Part shown: piece after piece, positions 1-9,857 of the stretch
Numbering within the stretch: position 1 is the stretch's first letter
Layout: every line of letters begins with the position of its first letter
Translations under genes and position numbers: made by a program
Assembly: GCF_000023945.1 (NCBI RefSeq)
Contig: NC_013158.1
Coordinates: 1,674,001 to 1,738,000, forward strand
From: Halorhabdus utahensis DSM 12940
Lineage (GTDB): Archaea; Halobacteriota; Halobacteria; Halobacteriales; Haloarculaceae
Length of the DNA stretch: 64,000 nt
Direction of reading: 5' to 3'
The notes under the pieces: generated by a model
Seen by the model: the letters and a program-made list of their open reading frames with translations, nothing else
What the model was told of the DNA's origin: nothing
Database searches by the model: none

Positions 1-1
1 C

Positions 2-934
2 ACCCACCCGACGGAGACGGTCACGGTCGAGGACGACCGCCGCGTCGTCGTGGAGGACCTCCAGGTCACCGGGAAGCGCGCCGAATACCCGGACGGGAGC
101 GGTGCGCTCGCGGTGACGGCGAACCGGCCCTGGCTGGGATACAGCACGAGCCAGGGGAACGTAACGGGGACCTGGCGACTCTACTCGGCCCGCGATCCGT
201 CGTGGGACACCCTCGTTTACGCACAGCAGAACAACACCACGCAACGGCACTCGCCGCTGCACCCACTGCAGGTCAACGCGTTCCCGATGGCGATGGGCGC
301 GTCGGCCGCGGAGCCGACGACTCGCGTTCTCGCCACGGACGGCCAGCGTTACGAGGCGCCGACGCTTCCCGAGAACGTCGAGTTGGGTGTCCCGAACGGC
401 ACCTACACGGGCAGCCGAACCATCGTCACACGCTTTCCCGAACAGGTATCGGCGATCCGCGCCCGGGGATTCGTTCGCGGGCGTTCGACCACGGTCGATA
501 CCGGGGACTTCGACACCGTCCCGATTCACCGGAGCAATCTGACGCTCGCGGTCCGCAACGACTCCGACTCGACGACCAGGATCGAGGTCCGCCTGCGTGA
601 CGCGGCGACGGGCGACCCCATCGACACCGTCGATCGTGACGGCTTCGTCGTGATCGACGGCGAACGGGTCAACACCACCGACGACGGCACCGCGCTGGTC
701 ACGCTCGACGATGCTGGAACGTTCGTCTCGGCACGATACGAACCCGGCGACTGGTGGCACCACGACCGGGGCTACGTCGAGGATAGCGTGACGGTCAGCC
801 TCGACGGGCCATCCCTGCAGGTGCTCGCGGCCGTCTTCCGGTTCGCGGTCCCGGTGGGCCTGCTCCTGCTGGCGGCATACCTGATCGACCGGATCACGAC
901 CTGGCAACTCTGGCCGCCGTGGAGGGGACTGTGA
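2..934 (+). CDS. Membrane-anchored surface protein of a conjugation operon (5' end outside window)
   Basis: The reading frame is open to the left edge of the window, so the true start lies upstream and this is a C-terminal fragment of about 310 residues. The visible part is acidic and rich in beta-type segments and N-x-S/T sequons, as expected for an extracellular haloarchaeal protein. It ends in one hydrophobic segment (about the last 35 residues, LAAVFRFAVPVGLLLLAAYL) followed by a short basic tail, which suggests a C-terminal membrane anchor. Its stop overlaps the likely GTG start of the VirB6-like gene, so it is the first visible member of a translationally coupled operon. I recognise no named family. 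A role as an outward-facing component of the transfer apparatus is inferred from position only. Confidence 0.7.
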   Translation, partial: THPTETVTVEDDRRVVVEDLQVTGKRAEYPDGSGALAVTANRPWLGYSTSQGNVTGTWRLYSARDPSWDTLVYAQQNNTTQRHSPLHPLQVNAFPMAMGASAAEPTTRVLATDGQRYEAPTLPENVELGVPNGTYTGSRTIVTRFPEQVSAIRARGFVRGRSTTVDTGDFDTVPIHRSNLTLAVRNDSDSTTRIEVRLRDAATGDPIDTVDRDGFVVIDGERVNTTDDGTALVTLDDAGTFVSARYEPGDWWHHDRGYVEDSVTVSLDGPSLQVLAAVFRFAVPVGLLLLAAYLIDRITTWQLWPPWRGL

Positions 935-2514
935 CCCGGACGCGTACCGACGCCAGTGGTCGCGACCGAACGGTGGACCTGCGGCCCGCCCTCGGTATCC
1001 TGGCGCTGATCGCCACCCTCGGCGGGTCCGGTCGCCAGGCTGGCGTCCGTCGCATGGGCCTGCTCGACGGTCTCGGCGACATCATCGTCGGCGCGCTCCA
1101 AGAACTCCTGCGAATCCTGTTCAGCCCGATCGAGGCCGCGATCCAGAGCCACGGCGACGCGCTGCTGGAGGTCGTGGTGCAGACGCCCCATCCCGACGCG
1201 GTGTTCGCTGCCCCGACGAACGGTCCGTGGCCGGCGGTCCATGGCTACTACTGGGAGACCATCGTGCCGCTCTCGCTGTCGCTGTGGGGCCTCGCGATCG
1301 GCGTGGTGATCCTGCTGGAATCGACGAGCCACCTGTTCAGCAACTACCACCGCTCGAAGCTCAAGAAGCGGGCCTTCTCGGGACTGATCGGCATTCTCTC
1401 GTGGTGGTGGCTCGCCGCGTTTTCCCTGCGGTTCATGGACGCACTGGCGAAGTTCCTGCTGCCCTCGCTGGAGGAGATCGCGCTGTTCGAGACCATGTCC
1501 TTCGCGGCCATCGGTGTGATCGGCCTGGTCATCTCGCTGACGGTCGATCTCGCCCTCTTCGTCATCATCGGGCTGATCTACCTGATTCGCCAGTTGGTGC
1601 TGTACCTGTTCGTCCTGCTGATGCCGATCCTGATCGTGCTCTGGATCCCCGGCGTCGGGCCGTTCACGCTGGTCTCGCGGTTCATGAAGAAACTCGCCGG
1701 GTTCTACGTGCCGTTCCTGTTCATGTCGGTCCCGGTCGCGCTGCTCTTTCGCGTCGGGGGCCTGCTCGGCCAGAGCGCGGGTCTCTCGGCCGGCGGGATC
1801 GGCACCTGGCTGACCGCACTGGTCGTCCCGTTTGCGGCGGTGCTCTCGCCGTTCGTGCTGTTCTGGCAGGCCGGCGCGATCATGTTCATGGCCGATCGGG
1901 CGGCCCGCCACGTCTCGGCACAGCGGGCCCGTCGGCGGACGACGACCGGCAAGGAGCAGGTCCAGCGCGCGGGCCACGCCGGCCGTAACTTCGCCCGTGG
2001 CGTCCGTGACAAACCGGCAGTCCGGAGCGACGGCCAGACCGTCTTCGGTTCGGGTGACTCGACGGCCAACGCGGCCGGTCGGCGGGTGAATCGTACTGGT
2101 TCGCGACTCGGCGATCGGTTCCGCCGTGGCGGTGACGACGGCGGTGGCGGCGGATCCGGCGGATCGGACCGGCAGGGCAACGGCGGATCTGATCGACGGA
2201 GCAACGGCGGGACCCGCGAGTCGCGGACCGACGAGTCCGCCGGACGCAGTGACGCTGGTTCTGGCGGAAGCGACGCCGGTCGCTCGACGACCACGGACTC
2301 CGATCGAAGCGACCGAAGCGATCGGAGCGGCGATCGGTCCAGTCGTAGTTCCGACGACGGTGGCAGGAGCGATTCCAGCGACGAGACGAGTCGAGACGCC
2401 GATTCGGGTCGGACCGAAACGAGTCGCGACAATCTGCGCGACAGCGACACCACGAGCGAATCGAACGACGACGCGAGCGACGACAGCAGTTCTGCAGGTG
2501 AGGGCAATGAGTAA
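931..2514 (+). CDS. VirB6/TrbL-like polytopic membrane protein
   Basis: About 527 residues. The first two thirds hold several hydrophobic segments (for example around LSLSLWGLAIGVVILLE, the double segment near VIGLVISLTVDLALFVIIGL, and LYLFVLLMPILIVLW). They are followed by a long, low-complexity hydrophilic tail of Ser, Gly, Asp and Arg from about residue 330 to the end. This layout is typical of VirB6/TrbL channel components of type IV secretion systems. I prefer the GTG at 931 because it overlaps the preceding stop and follows a GGAGGGG ribosome-binding site; another GTG at 919 is possible. The stop overlaps the next gene. The role in a DNA-transfer channel is inferred from topology and from the adjacent VirB4 and VirD4 ATPases. 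The Ser/Gly-rich tail is probably cytoplasmic or disordered. Confidence 0.7.
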   Translation: MTRTRTDASGRDRTVDLRPALGILALIATLGGSGRQAGVRRMGLLDGLGDIIVGALQELLRILFSPIEAAIQSHGDALLEVVVQTPHPDAVFAAPTNGPWPAVHGYYWETIVPLSLSLWGLAIGVVILLESTSHLFSNYHRSKLKKRAFSGLIGILSWWWLAAFSLRFMDALAKFLLPSLEEIALFETMSFAAIGVIGLVISLTVDLALFVIIGLIYLIRQLVLYLFVLLMPILIVLWIPGVGPFTLVSRFMKKLAGFYVPFLFMSVPVALLFRVGGLLGQSAGLSAGGIGTWLTALVVPFAAVLSPFVLFWQAGAIMFMADRAARHVSAQRARRRTTTGKEQVQRAGHAGRNFARGVRDKPAVRSDGQTVFGSGDSTANAAGRRVNRTGSRLGDRFRRGGDDGGGGGSGGSDRQGNGGSDRRSNGGTRESRTDESAGRSDAGSGGSDAGRSTTTDSDRSDRSDRSGDRSSRSSDDGGRSDSSDETSRDADSGRTETSRDNLRDSDTTSESNDDASDDSSSAGEGNE

Positions 2515-3526
2515 CGGAACGGATCCATCCAAACGCATTCCGAAGTCACTCGGTACCGACACGCAACTCCTCGGGCAGTACTCGCTGACCGACCTCATCG
2601 TCGCCGGCATGCCCGGCGTGATCGTCATCCTGCTGACGCAGGTCGTCCTGCCGTCGGATCTCGCGGTCGCCGGCGTCTCGGTGACGGTGCTCACGATCCC
2701 GCTCGCAGTCCTCGGGATCGCCGTCGGCGCGACGTTCGTCTACCTGACGCCCGGCTACACCAACAGTCTCGACTGGCTGGAGCAGTTCGTCGGGTTCCAC
2801 CAGGGCGAGTCGAACCTTGATCACGAGCAGGCGAAAGAGTACACGCGCGTCGAGCGCGTGCTACCCGAGCACGACGCCGTCGTGCGGACCGACGGCGCGC
2901 TCGTGGGCGCAGTCCACGTCGAACCGGCGACGATGGCGCTGGCGACCGACGACCAGTGGCAGGCCAAGGCCGAGGCGTTCCAGGACTTCGTCAACACGAC
3001 CGTCGAGTTCCCGGTGCAGTTCTACTCGACGACCCAATCGTTCCCGGCCGAGGAGTACCTCGAGGCCTACGAGTCCCGACTCGGTGATCCGGACGTCGAG
3101 GCGAACCCCGAGCTGGAGGCGCTGATCGAGCACTACGTCGCGTGGTACGAGGACGAACTCGTCCGCCGGCAGATGACGATCCGGGATCACTACGTCGTCG
3201 TGCCGGTGACGCCGGCGGAGGTCCGCTTCGAGCGTGACGGTCTCGTCCAGAAGATTGCCGACCTGCGCGTGATCGGGACGCTCGTCCGGGCGGCGACCTC
3301 GCCGCCAAAGGCCGCTGAGCGTGCCGCGATGGCGGAGGAACTCGACGAGCGACTCCGGCGCGTCGAGCGTGGCCTCCGTGGAATCGAGGACGTGAACGCC
3401 AGCCGGATCGACGCGACGGAGTTCACCCGCGTTATCGGCGAGTTCTGGGCAGGTCGCGACCTCGAACACGGCGATCTGGCCCACCGTATTCGAACCACGC
3501 CCCTCGTCGGAGGGTCCGATGCATGA
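2507..3526 (+). CDS. Two-helix membrane protein with VirB4 N-terminal-like domain (PrgI-like fusion)
   Basis: 339 residues. Two hydrophobic helices lie close together at about residues 22-80 (YSLTDLIVAGMPGVIVILLT, then TVLTIPLAVLGIAVGATFVY), like PrgI/VirB3-type proteins. The remaining soluble part (about 100-339) begins with RTDGALVGAVHVEP and contains HYVVVPVTPAEV and a helical tail with repeated Leu-Arg-Val. That is the pattern of the N-terminal domain that normally sits inside VirB4/TraC ATPases. The gene overlaps the upstream gene by 8 nt and the VirB4 ATPase gene by 4 nt (ATGA). I infer that VirB4 is split here, with this protein supplying the membrane anchor and the N-terminal domain. 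No catalytic motif is expected or seen. Confidence 0.65.
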   Translation: MSNGTDPSKRIPKSLGTDTQLLGQYSLTDLIVAGMPGVIVILLTQVVLPSDLAVAGVSVTVLTIPLAVLGIAVGATFVYLTPGYTNSLDWLEQFVGFHQGESNLDHEQAKEYTRVERVLPEHDAVVRTDGALVGAVHVEPATMALATDDQWQAKAEAFQDFVNTTVEFPVQFYSTTQSFPAEEYLEAYESRLGDPDVEANPELEALIEHYVAWYEDELVRRQMTIRDHYVVVPVTPAEVRFERDGLVQKIADLRVIGTLVRAATSPPKAAERAAMAEELDERLRRVERGLRGIEDVNASRIDATEFTRVIGEFWAGRDLEHGDLAHRIRTTPLVGGSDA

Positions 3527-5514
3527 TTCGCGAAAAACTCCCATTCCCACAAACTGACGACGAACAGTCAAACGAGAACGATCACAGTGCCCCTGCCAGC
3601 GGCGACGAAGACAGCGAGACGCGAGAGGTCACCGTCGAGTACGACCAGTCGCACGAAGCGGTCGGCACCGTCCCGGAAATCCACCAGTCGCTGGTCGCAC
3701 CCTCGGCCATCGAGCGGACGCCCGCCGCGATCCGGACCGGCGACCGGTGGGCGAAGACGCTGTGGGCCGGCGAGTATCCCGACGCGCCGATGGACGGCTT
3801 CCTCGAGGAGGTCTACGCCGCGGCCGAAACGCGCACCACCGACGTGAGCATTCACCTCGATCCGCGCGACACGCAGGCGACGCTGGACACGCTCGAAAAC
3901 CGGATCGAGGACCTCCAGGCCGACCTCGAGTATCTGACCGAGAAGCACCGCGCGAGTTCCCGCGGCGTCGAGAAAGACCTCGCCGACCACGAAGAGATGT
4001 ACGACGTCCTCCGGAACACGCCGATGGAGGCCTTCGACGTCTCGACGTATCTCGCCGTTCGGGGCGAGGACCGCGACGACTCCGACGCCAGCGACGTGAT
4101 CACGACTGCGCGGCGAGCGCCGGCGAATCTGACGCCAGTCGCACCGCGCTGGTCACAACTGGACGCGCTCACTGCAGCCAGTCCGATCGCGACCGACGAG
4201 TTCGACGAGACGCTGGACGCGACGACGCCCATGCTCGGCGGCGCGGTCGGTGCGATGTTCCCCTTCGTTTCCGGTGCGTTCGCCGAGCCAGGGATCGAAT
4301 ACGGCACCTACGCGCTCAACGAGAGCCCGCTGATCCTCGATCGCTTCGCACGGGAGACCGGCTACTGTACCATGATTATCGGCCGCCTCGGCGCGGGCAA
4401 ATCCTTCGCCACGAAGTTGCGCCTTGTTCGGCGGGCGATGTACGACGAGGATACGATCGTCGTCATGCTCGACCCGATGCGGGGGTTCGCGGGCGTCAGC
4501 GAGGCCCTCGGCGGGGAGCAGATCACCGTCGGCGGGACGCGCGGGCTGAACCCGCTGGAGATCAAGCCGACGCCCGAGCACGTCCTCGACGCGGTGGAGG
4601 ACCTCGACCCGTGGGGCGAGCAGATTACGTGGGTGATGACCTTCTTCGGGACGTTCTTCGAGCACGTCGCCGACAATCCGCTCGGCGAGCGCAGCCAGAC
4701 GCTCCGCCGGGCCACGCAGGCGGCCTATCGCCAGCAGGGGATCACGCGCGATCCGGCGACCCACGCGAAAGCGTCGCCGACGATTCGGGACGTGATCGCC
4801 GTGCTGGAGGACTTCGCCGCCGATCCCGGCGAGTTCGGCTACGAGACCGACGGCGAGCAGCAGGCCGTCCGCAGGGACGCCGAGTCGCTACTGAAGGATC
4901 TGCGGCCCTCGTTTCGCGATGAGGGGGCGCTGGCCAACCTCGCGAAGCCCACCGAGTTCGACCTGGATTCGAAGGTCATCTACCTGGATCTCCACCAGGA
5001 GGAGGGCGCGCAGGGGCGTGCGGAGACGACGCTGACGATGCAGGTGCTGTTCAACAGCGTCTACGAGCGCGTCAAGCAGACCGAGAAGAAGGTCGTGTTC
5101 ACTATCGACGAGGCCCACTACCTGATGAACGACGCCTCCTCGCTGGATTTCCTGGAGACGGCCGTCCGGCACAGTCGGCACTTCGATCTGAGTCTCGAGT
5201 TCGTCACGCAGACCGGCGGCGAGTTCGCGCTCACGCCGGAGGCCCGGACCATCGCCAATCTCTGTTCGATCACGCTGCTCCACCGTGTGAACGAGGAGGA
5301 CGACAAGATCGCACAGTGGTTCGACCTGAACGATCGGCAGGTGAGTTGGGTCACCTCGGCGAAAGCTGGCGAGGACGAGGACGGCTACTCCGAGGCGTTG
5401 ATCGGGATCGATCAGGAGGGCTGGTTCCCGCTGCGGATCCGCGCGAGCGACTACGAGGCGAGCGTGATCGACGGCGGCGGGGATTTCGACGGAGGTGCCG
5501 ACGCGGGGACATGA
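3523..5514 (+). CDS. VirB4-like type IV secretion ATPase
   Basis: 663 residues. It carries a HerA/FtsK-type ATPase core with Walker A GRLGAGKSFATK at about residues 286-297 and Walker B VVFTIDEAHYLM at about residue 524. The segment LEFVTQTGGEF matches the Gln-containing sensor region of VirB4/TraC proteins. A coiled-coil stretch lies at about 115-150. VirB4 ATPases power assembly of the channel and substrate transfer at the cytoplasmic membrane. The usual VirB4 N-terminal domain is missing from the front of this protein and appears to be in the preceding gene. The gene starts in a 4-nt ATGA overlap and ends in another one with the VirD4-like gene, so the three are translationally coupled. 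Confidence in the family is high; that the system actually moves DNA between cells is inference. Confidence 0.85.
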   Translation: MIREKLPFPQTDDEQSNENDHSAPASGDEDSETREVTVEYDQSHEAVGTVPEIHQSLVAPSAIERTPAAIRTGDRWAKTLWAGEYPDAPMDGFLEEVYAAAETRTTDVSIHLDPRDTQATLDTLENRIEDLQADLEYLTEKHRASSRGVEKDLADHEEMYDVLRNTPMEAFDVSTYLAVRGEDRDDSDASDVITTARRAPANLTPVAPRWSQLDALTAASPIATDEFDETLDATTPMLGGAVGAMFPFVSGAFAEPGIEYGTYALNESPLILDRFARETGYCTMIIGRLGAGKSFATKLRLVRRAMYDEDTIVVMLDPMRGFAGVSEALGGEQITVGGTRGLNPLEIKPTPEHVLDAVEDLDPWGEQITWVMTFFGTFFEHVADNPLGERSQTLRRATQAAYRQQGITRDPATHAKASPTIRDVIAVLEDFAADPGEFGYETDGEQQAVRRDAESLLKDLRPSFRDEGALANLAKPTEFDLDSKVIYLDLHQEEGAQGRAETTLTMQVLFNSVYERVKQTEKKVVFTIDEAHYLMNDASSLDFLETAVRHSRHFDLSLEFVTQTGGEFALTPEARTIANLCSITLLHRVNEEDDKIAQWFDLNDRQVSWVTSAKAGEDEDGYSEALIGIDQEGWFPLRIRASDYEASVIDGGGDFDGGADAGT

Positions 5515-8500
5515 CGCGGGAGTACGTCCAAGTCACGCCCTCCCGGAGCGACCTCGCGCCCGGGACGGTCGTCGAACAACTCGGCGCGCTGCATGCGCTC
5601 GATTCGAATGGTGGCGGTTTCCTTGCCGGTCTCGACTCGCTCGGAGAGGGCGGGCCGCCGACCTTCGAGTTTCTCGCGATCAGCGCTGGCAGCGACGAGC
5701 CGGTCGAGTTCTACTACGGCGCCGACCGGCGCCTCGACGCGTTCGAGGAACGTCTCCGGACGCTGTATCCCTCGACGTTCGTCGTCGAGCGCGCGCAGAT
5801 CGATCCGGTGGCCCGTCTCGTTCCAGAGGAGAGGATCGAGGACTGCGAGAGCGACGTGATCGACGAATTCGAGCCACGGGGCGTCCGGTGGGTCGGCGAC
5901 GCGATACGCACGCGGGACTGGATGACCACGATTCCGGCGTTCACCGACACGGTCGGGCAGGGCGACGACCACTCCCGTGCTCCGCTGGCGCCGTTGATCG
6001 ATCGACTCACCGCCGCCGACCATCCGGTCGCGTTCCAGGTGCTCTTCGAGCGCAAGCCCGACTGGACGGCAGACGCCCGGGCCCGCGAACGACGCCTGCG
6101 CGACGGCGAAGACCGTCTCCTGGATCGTGCCCTGAGCGAACTCTTCGTCGGGGCCGGCGGCGACCGCAATGCGGTCGATGCGGACGAGTTTCAGGACCCC
6201 GGTGGTCGCGAGCGCGTGACTTCGATCGAGAACAAACGGCCTGGCCGGACGTTCACCGCGAACTTGCGAGCGCTTGCCCTCGTTCGTGAGGAGAGGGATG
6301 AAGACGAGGACGACGACGAAGCACTTGATCGGTTGCTCGACGACCTCGTGCCCACCTTCGATCACCTTTCGGGAACGCACTACGGTGTTTCGGGACGGCG
6401 ACTTCGCAACGGGTGGCTGGAGGACCGTCGCGCCACCCGCGCGTTCGCTCGCTTTCGTGAGCGCGAGATCACCACCAGTCGATGGGGATCGATCCGACCC
6501 GACCTCGTGCTCAACGCCGACGAACTCGCGAACGTGACCGTCGTCCCGCCCGCGACGCAACTCACGACCGAGGGTGGCCGTGGCGCCGAGGCGAACCCCG
6601 AGAGTCGGTCGCCGCTACCGCGGCCGACGGCCGACCACATGGACCAGTTCCGCGAGGGGATGGCGATCGGGTACGCCCTCGACGAGAACGGCGAACCCGA
6701 AGATGAGCCCACGCGCGTCCCGGCGGACTTGCTGACGACGCACTACCTCCGGGCGGCGACAACCGGCGCCGGCAAGTCCAAGGCCCTGGTCAACGACGCG
6801 CTTTCGCTGTACGAGGCAACGGACGGCCCGGTCGTGCTGATCGACCCGAAGGGCGACGGCATGAGCGAGAACTACATGCGCGCCCACGCCGCCCGCTTCG
6901 GGACCGACGACCTCGCGGAGAACGTCCTGCACTTTCCCGTGCCAGACGTGTTGCCGGGCTTTTCGTTTTTCAACGTCGAGCGAGACCTCGCTGCCGGCCG
7001 AGCGCGGGTGGATGCCGTCCAGAACGTCGCCGATCACTACGAGGAGATCCTGAAACTCGCGATGGGTGAAGATCGCTACGAGCAGGCCATCGTCGCGCCG
7101 AACCTGATCAAGTACCTCGTCAAGGCGCTGTTCGACGAGGAGTACGGCCGCGAGAACGGTCTCTACCGCGAGTCCGTCGATTACTTCGCCCACACGCAAC
7201 TCGAACACGTCCTCGATCAACTGTGGGCTGCCGGCCCGCCGGACGGCGACATCAGCGAGGCCCCGCAAGCCAGCCAGAACGAGGTCCAGCGGAAGATCAA
7301 TCGCCAACTCGAACTCGATTCGAACACCTTCGCGACCGTGATGGGCGGGGTGAGCAACCGCCTCGATTACGTCACGCAGGACGCCCACCTCCGGCGGATT
7401 TTCGACAACACCGAGCCCCGGTTCGACTTCCGGGACGTCCTCGACGAGAACACGGTCGTCCTCTTCGACCTCGGCGACCTCCGCGACGAGGCTGCCCGAC
7501 TGATGACCGGCGTGATCCTGACGAACCTAGAGGACGCCCTGGAGACCCGCGATCGGACCGTCGATGAACTGCCAGAGGACTACGTCGTGAACCTGCTCGT
7601 CGATGAGGCAGCGTCGGTCGTCGTCTCGGACGTGATGAACGACCTGCTGGAGAAAGGCCGGAGTTTCGGACTCTCGGTCGGCCTCTCGCTGCAGTTCCCC
7701 GAGCAGATCGAGGCCGAGGGCGACCACCAGGTGTATCTCAACGTGCTCAACGACGTGGCGACGACGCTCGTCGGCAAGATCGCCGTCGATCGCGAGATCG
7801 CGCGGGCGATGGCCCACGAGGAGATGGACCCCGCGGCGTTCGCCAACCGGATCCGGTCGCTGCCACGTGGCGAGTGGATCGCGCAACTCCCGAGTCCGAC
7901 CTTCGGCGAGACCGGGCCGGAACCGTTCAGTCTCGAACCACTGCCGATTCCGGATGGTCATCCCGAGAGCGACGACCCGCTCGACCGCCGCCAGGAGCGG
8001 CAGTTCGCGGACGCCCTCGAACGGGTTCACGAGCGAACGGCGGCCGAGTACGGCGTGCCCGAAGACGGCGATCTGCCGGTCGATCGAACGCCCGACGCCG
8101 TTCGGGAGATCCTCGGCGCGGACGATGGCGAGCTTGATCGAGCGCTTGCGAGTGCGATCCGGATCGTCCAGATCCGGACTGGCGAGCACGAGACCAACGG
8201 CTGGGTGCCGGTCGCCGACGTGGACGACGAACTCCGGGCCTGTTACGACGCGGCCAACGTCGAGGAGCCACCGCCCGAGTACGAAACGCTCGCCGACGTG
8301 CGTGAGCGCTCGCGACTCATCGACGTGGATCTCGACGATTCGGGCGAGACAGTCGTCGCCCGGTTGACCGACGCGGGCGAGGACGCCGTTGCCATCGACA
8401 CAGGCGACGTTCGAGCGGCCGGCGGGGATCGCCACGACACCATGCTCGCCGAGACCGAGCAGGCACTGACGCCACTCGGATTCACCGTCACGATCGAGGA

Positions 8501-9539
8501 GCAGGACGGCGCCGATCGCCCCGACGGGACGGCGTTCCACCCAGACCTGGACGTCGAGTTCTACGTCGAGGCCGAGACGACCACGCCCGACAAGCCAGCG
8601 AAAGTCCTCCGGAACTTCCGCCGAGCGCAGGACGACGGGTATGTCCCGCTGTTCGTCGTCGAGACTGGCGTCGAGTCGGTGACCCACTGGGCCGAGCGCC
8701 TCGACGGCATTCTGAATCCACCCGTCAAGCGACGGGCGGACGGCGAGACGCATTTCTACATCACCGACGAGTCGGTCACGTTCGGGGGCGGTGCCCGCGC
8801 GGAGGGTGGCGCCACCGCCGTCCGGCCGGTGACCGATGGGTCTCGACGGACCGTCTGGGTCGAAGATAGTGACGAGTTCGTGCTCCGCGACGGCGACGGA
8901 ACCGACCACGCTCGCGTTGACGATCCATCCGACCCGTCGAAGGACCGATTCCCCGCGCTCTACAGCTACGACCCCGGATCGGGCGAGTTCACCGTTCGCG
9001 AGCACGGCGAGACACACGTCTACGACTCCCGGGACGCCTTCGAGGCGGACTGGGTTCGCGTGCGTCGGCCCTTCGTTCCCACAATCGAGTTGGGCGACTC
9101 GGCGTTCGGGCCCGAGGCGTACGCGACCGTGATCGTTCCGGGCGACGGCGGGGGCTTGGACGAACCAGTCGTCTATGAGGACGGGGCGATCCGATCGCTC
9201 GACACCTTGACCGAGTTCGAGACTGAAACGGCGGACTCCGCCGAGGAGGGTGATCGATGGGCCGACCTCGCGGACGATCCGGACGCGGCGATCGGCGTGT
9301 TCGCGGCCGAGCGTCTCCGGGAGGACGGTGACGCCATAGTCATGACGGCCGCCGTCTACGACGCCTACTGCGAGTGGGCGGAGGACCGTGGCTTGCCCGT
9401 CGAGTCGAAGAACTGGTTCGCCCGGCGATTGAGCAATCACGTCAGCTTCGAGCGGACTGCAGAGAATCGCGACGGCACGACTGTCCGGTGTTACGCGGGG
9501 ATCGACCTGCAGGAGGGATCCGGCAATGCCAGTGCCTAA
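5511..9539 (+). CDS. VirD4/HerA-type coupling ATPase with extra C-terminal domains
   Basis: 1,342 residues, about twice the usual VirD4 size. The start is the ATG at 5511 in an ATGA overlap with the VirB4 stop. The N-terminal 380 residues are unrecognised. The P-loop TTGAGKSKALVND sits near residue 416, VVLIDPKGDGMS about 25 residues on, and a Walker B-like NLLVDEAASVVVSD near 693. The FGLSVGLSLQFPEQ sensor region follows, as in TraG/VirD4 coupling proteins. From about residue 860 there is a helical region with winged-helix-like segments. Near residue 1010 the segment HPDLDVEFYVEAETTT resembles the core of a PD-(D/E)XK fold, though the lysine is replaced by Glu. The extreme C terminus (about 1250-1342) looks like the winged-helix end of plasmid primases (ENWFARRLSNH-type). 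The protein probably recruits DNA to the channel. Confidence 0.8.
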   Translation: MTREYVQVTPSRSDLAPGTVVEQLGALHALDSNGGGFLAGLDSLGEGGPPTFEFLAISAGSDEPVEFYYGADRRLDAFEERLRTLYPSTFVVERAQIDPVARLVPEERIEDCESDVIDEFEPRGVRWVGDAIRTRDWMTTIPAFTDTVGQGDDHSRAPLAPLIDRLTAADHPVAFQVLFERKPDWTADARARERRLRDGEDRLLDRALSELFVGAGGDRNAVDADEFQDPGGRERVTSIENKRPGRTFTANLRALALVREERDEDEDDDEALDRLLDDLVPTFDHLSGTHYGVSGRRLRNGWLEDRRATRAFARFREREITTSRWGSIRPDLVLNADELANVTVVPPATQLTTEGGRGAEANPESRSPLPRPTADHMDQFREGMAIGYALDENGEPEDEPTRVPADLLTTHYLRAATTGAGKSKALVNDALSLYEATDGPVVLIDPKGDGMSENYMRAHAARFGTDDLAENVLHFPVPDVLPGFSFFNVERDLAAGRARVDAVQNVADHYEEILKLAMGEDRYEQAIVAPNLIKYLVKALFDEEYGRENGLYRESVDYFAHTQLEHVLDQLWAAGPPDGDISEAPQASQNEVQRKINRQLELDSNTFATVMGGVSNRLDYVTQDAHLRRIFDNTEPRFDFRDVLDENTVVLFDLGDLRDEAARLMTGVILTNLEDALETRDRTVDELPEDYVVNLLVDEAASVVVSDVMNDLLEKGRSFGLSVGLSLQFPEQIEAEGDHQVYLNVLNDVATTLVGKIAVDREIARAMAHEEMDPAAFANRIRSLPRGEWIAQLPSPTFGETGPEPFSLEPLPIPDGHPESDDPLDRRQERQFADALERVHERTAAEYGVPEDGDLPVDRTPDAVREILGADDGELDRALASAIRIVQIRTGEHETNGWVPVADVDDELRACYDAANVEEPPPEYETLADVRERSRLIDVDLDDSGETVVARLTDAGEDAVAIDTGDVRAAGGDRHDTMLAETEQALTPLGFTVTIEEQDGADRPDGTAFHPDLDVEFYVEAETTTPDKPAKVLRNFRRAQDDGYVPLFVVETGVESVTHWAERLDGILNPPVKRRADGETHFYITDESVTFGGGARAEGGATAVRPVTDGSRRTVWVEDSDEFVLRDGDGTDHARVDDPSDPSKDRFPALYSYDPGSGEFTVREHGETHVYDSRDAFEADWVRVRRPFVPTIELGDSAFGPEAYATVIVPGDGGGLDEPVVYEDGAIRSLDTLTEFETETADSAEEGDRWADLADDPDAAIGVFAAERLREDGDAIVMTAAVYDAYCEWAEDRGLPVESKNWFARRLSNHVSFERTAENRDGTTVRCYAGIDLQEGSGNASA

Positions 9540-9857
9540 GGCGTCGGATTCTCTGAGGTTACAGTATCGAACCGCAGCTTGGGGTGCTAACCGGCGGCTC
9601 TACGCCCTGGATCGCTCGATAGCGAGGGGTTACAGCATTTCCTCGAATGCCGAAACACGACCACCTAGGTCGCCCCATCGCGTAATGCCGTCAAGTCTTG
9701 CGATTATCCCCGTCTCGTTTCGCCAGTTACGCCAGAAACCGACCAATAATAGGTGGGGCAAGAGCGTCGGAACGGAGGGAAGTATCCAGAGAAGTAGGAG
9801 AGCGAACGATCGAGCGCGGAGGCGAGTGTCTATCTTGGCAGCCGAGGGGTGGCTGCC
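9540..9857 (+). other. Intergenic region, no supported gene
   Basis: About 320 bases separate the VirD4-like gene from the primase-like gene. On the minus strand, about 9630-9820 reads as a hydrophobic peptide (LLLLWILPSVPTLLPHLLL) with a Trp/Arg-rich continuation. It has no start codon of its own before it runs antisense into the primase gene. It may be the remnant of a small membrane protein. I see no clear promoter or terminator. Confidence 0.3.

Noticed and set aside
772-2694. Long minus-strand frame of about 640 codons antisense to the VirB6-like gene
   Set aside because: High GC haloarchaeal genes often leave antisense frames open. The translation is Arg-rich and low-complexity, and the plus strand holds membrane and operon signals.
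7527-9440. Minus-strand frame of about 637 codons antisense to the VirD4-like gene
   Set aside because: Same cause. The sense strand carries clear ATPase motifs and coupled starts; the antisense product has no recognisable motifs.
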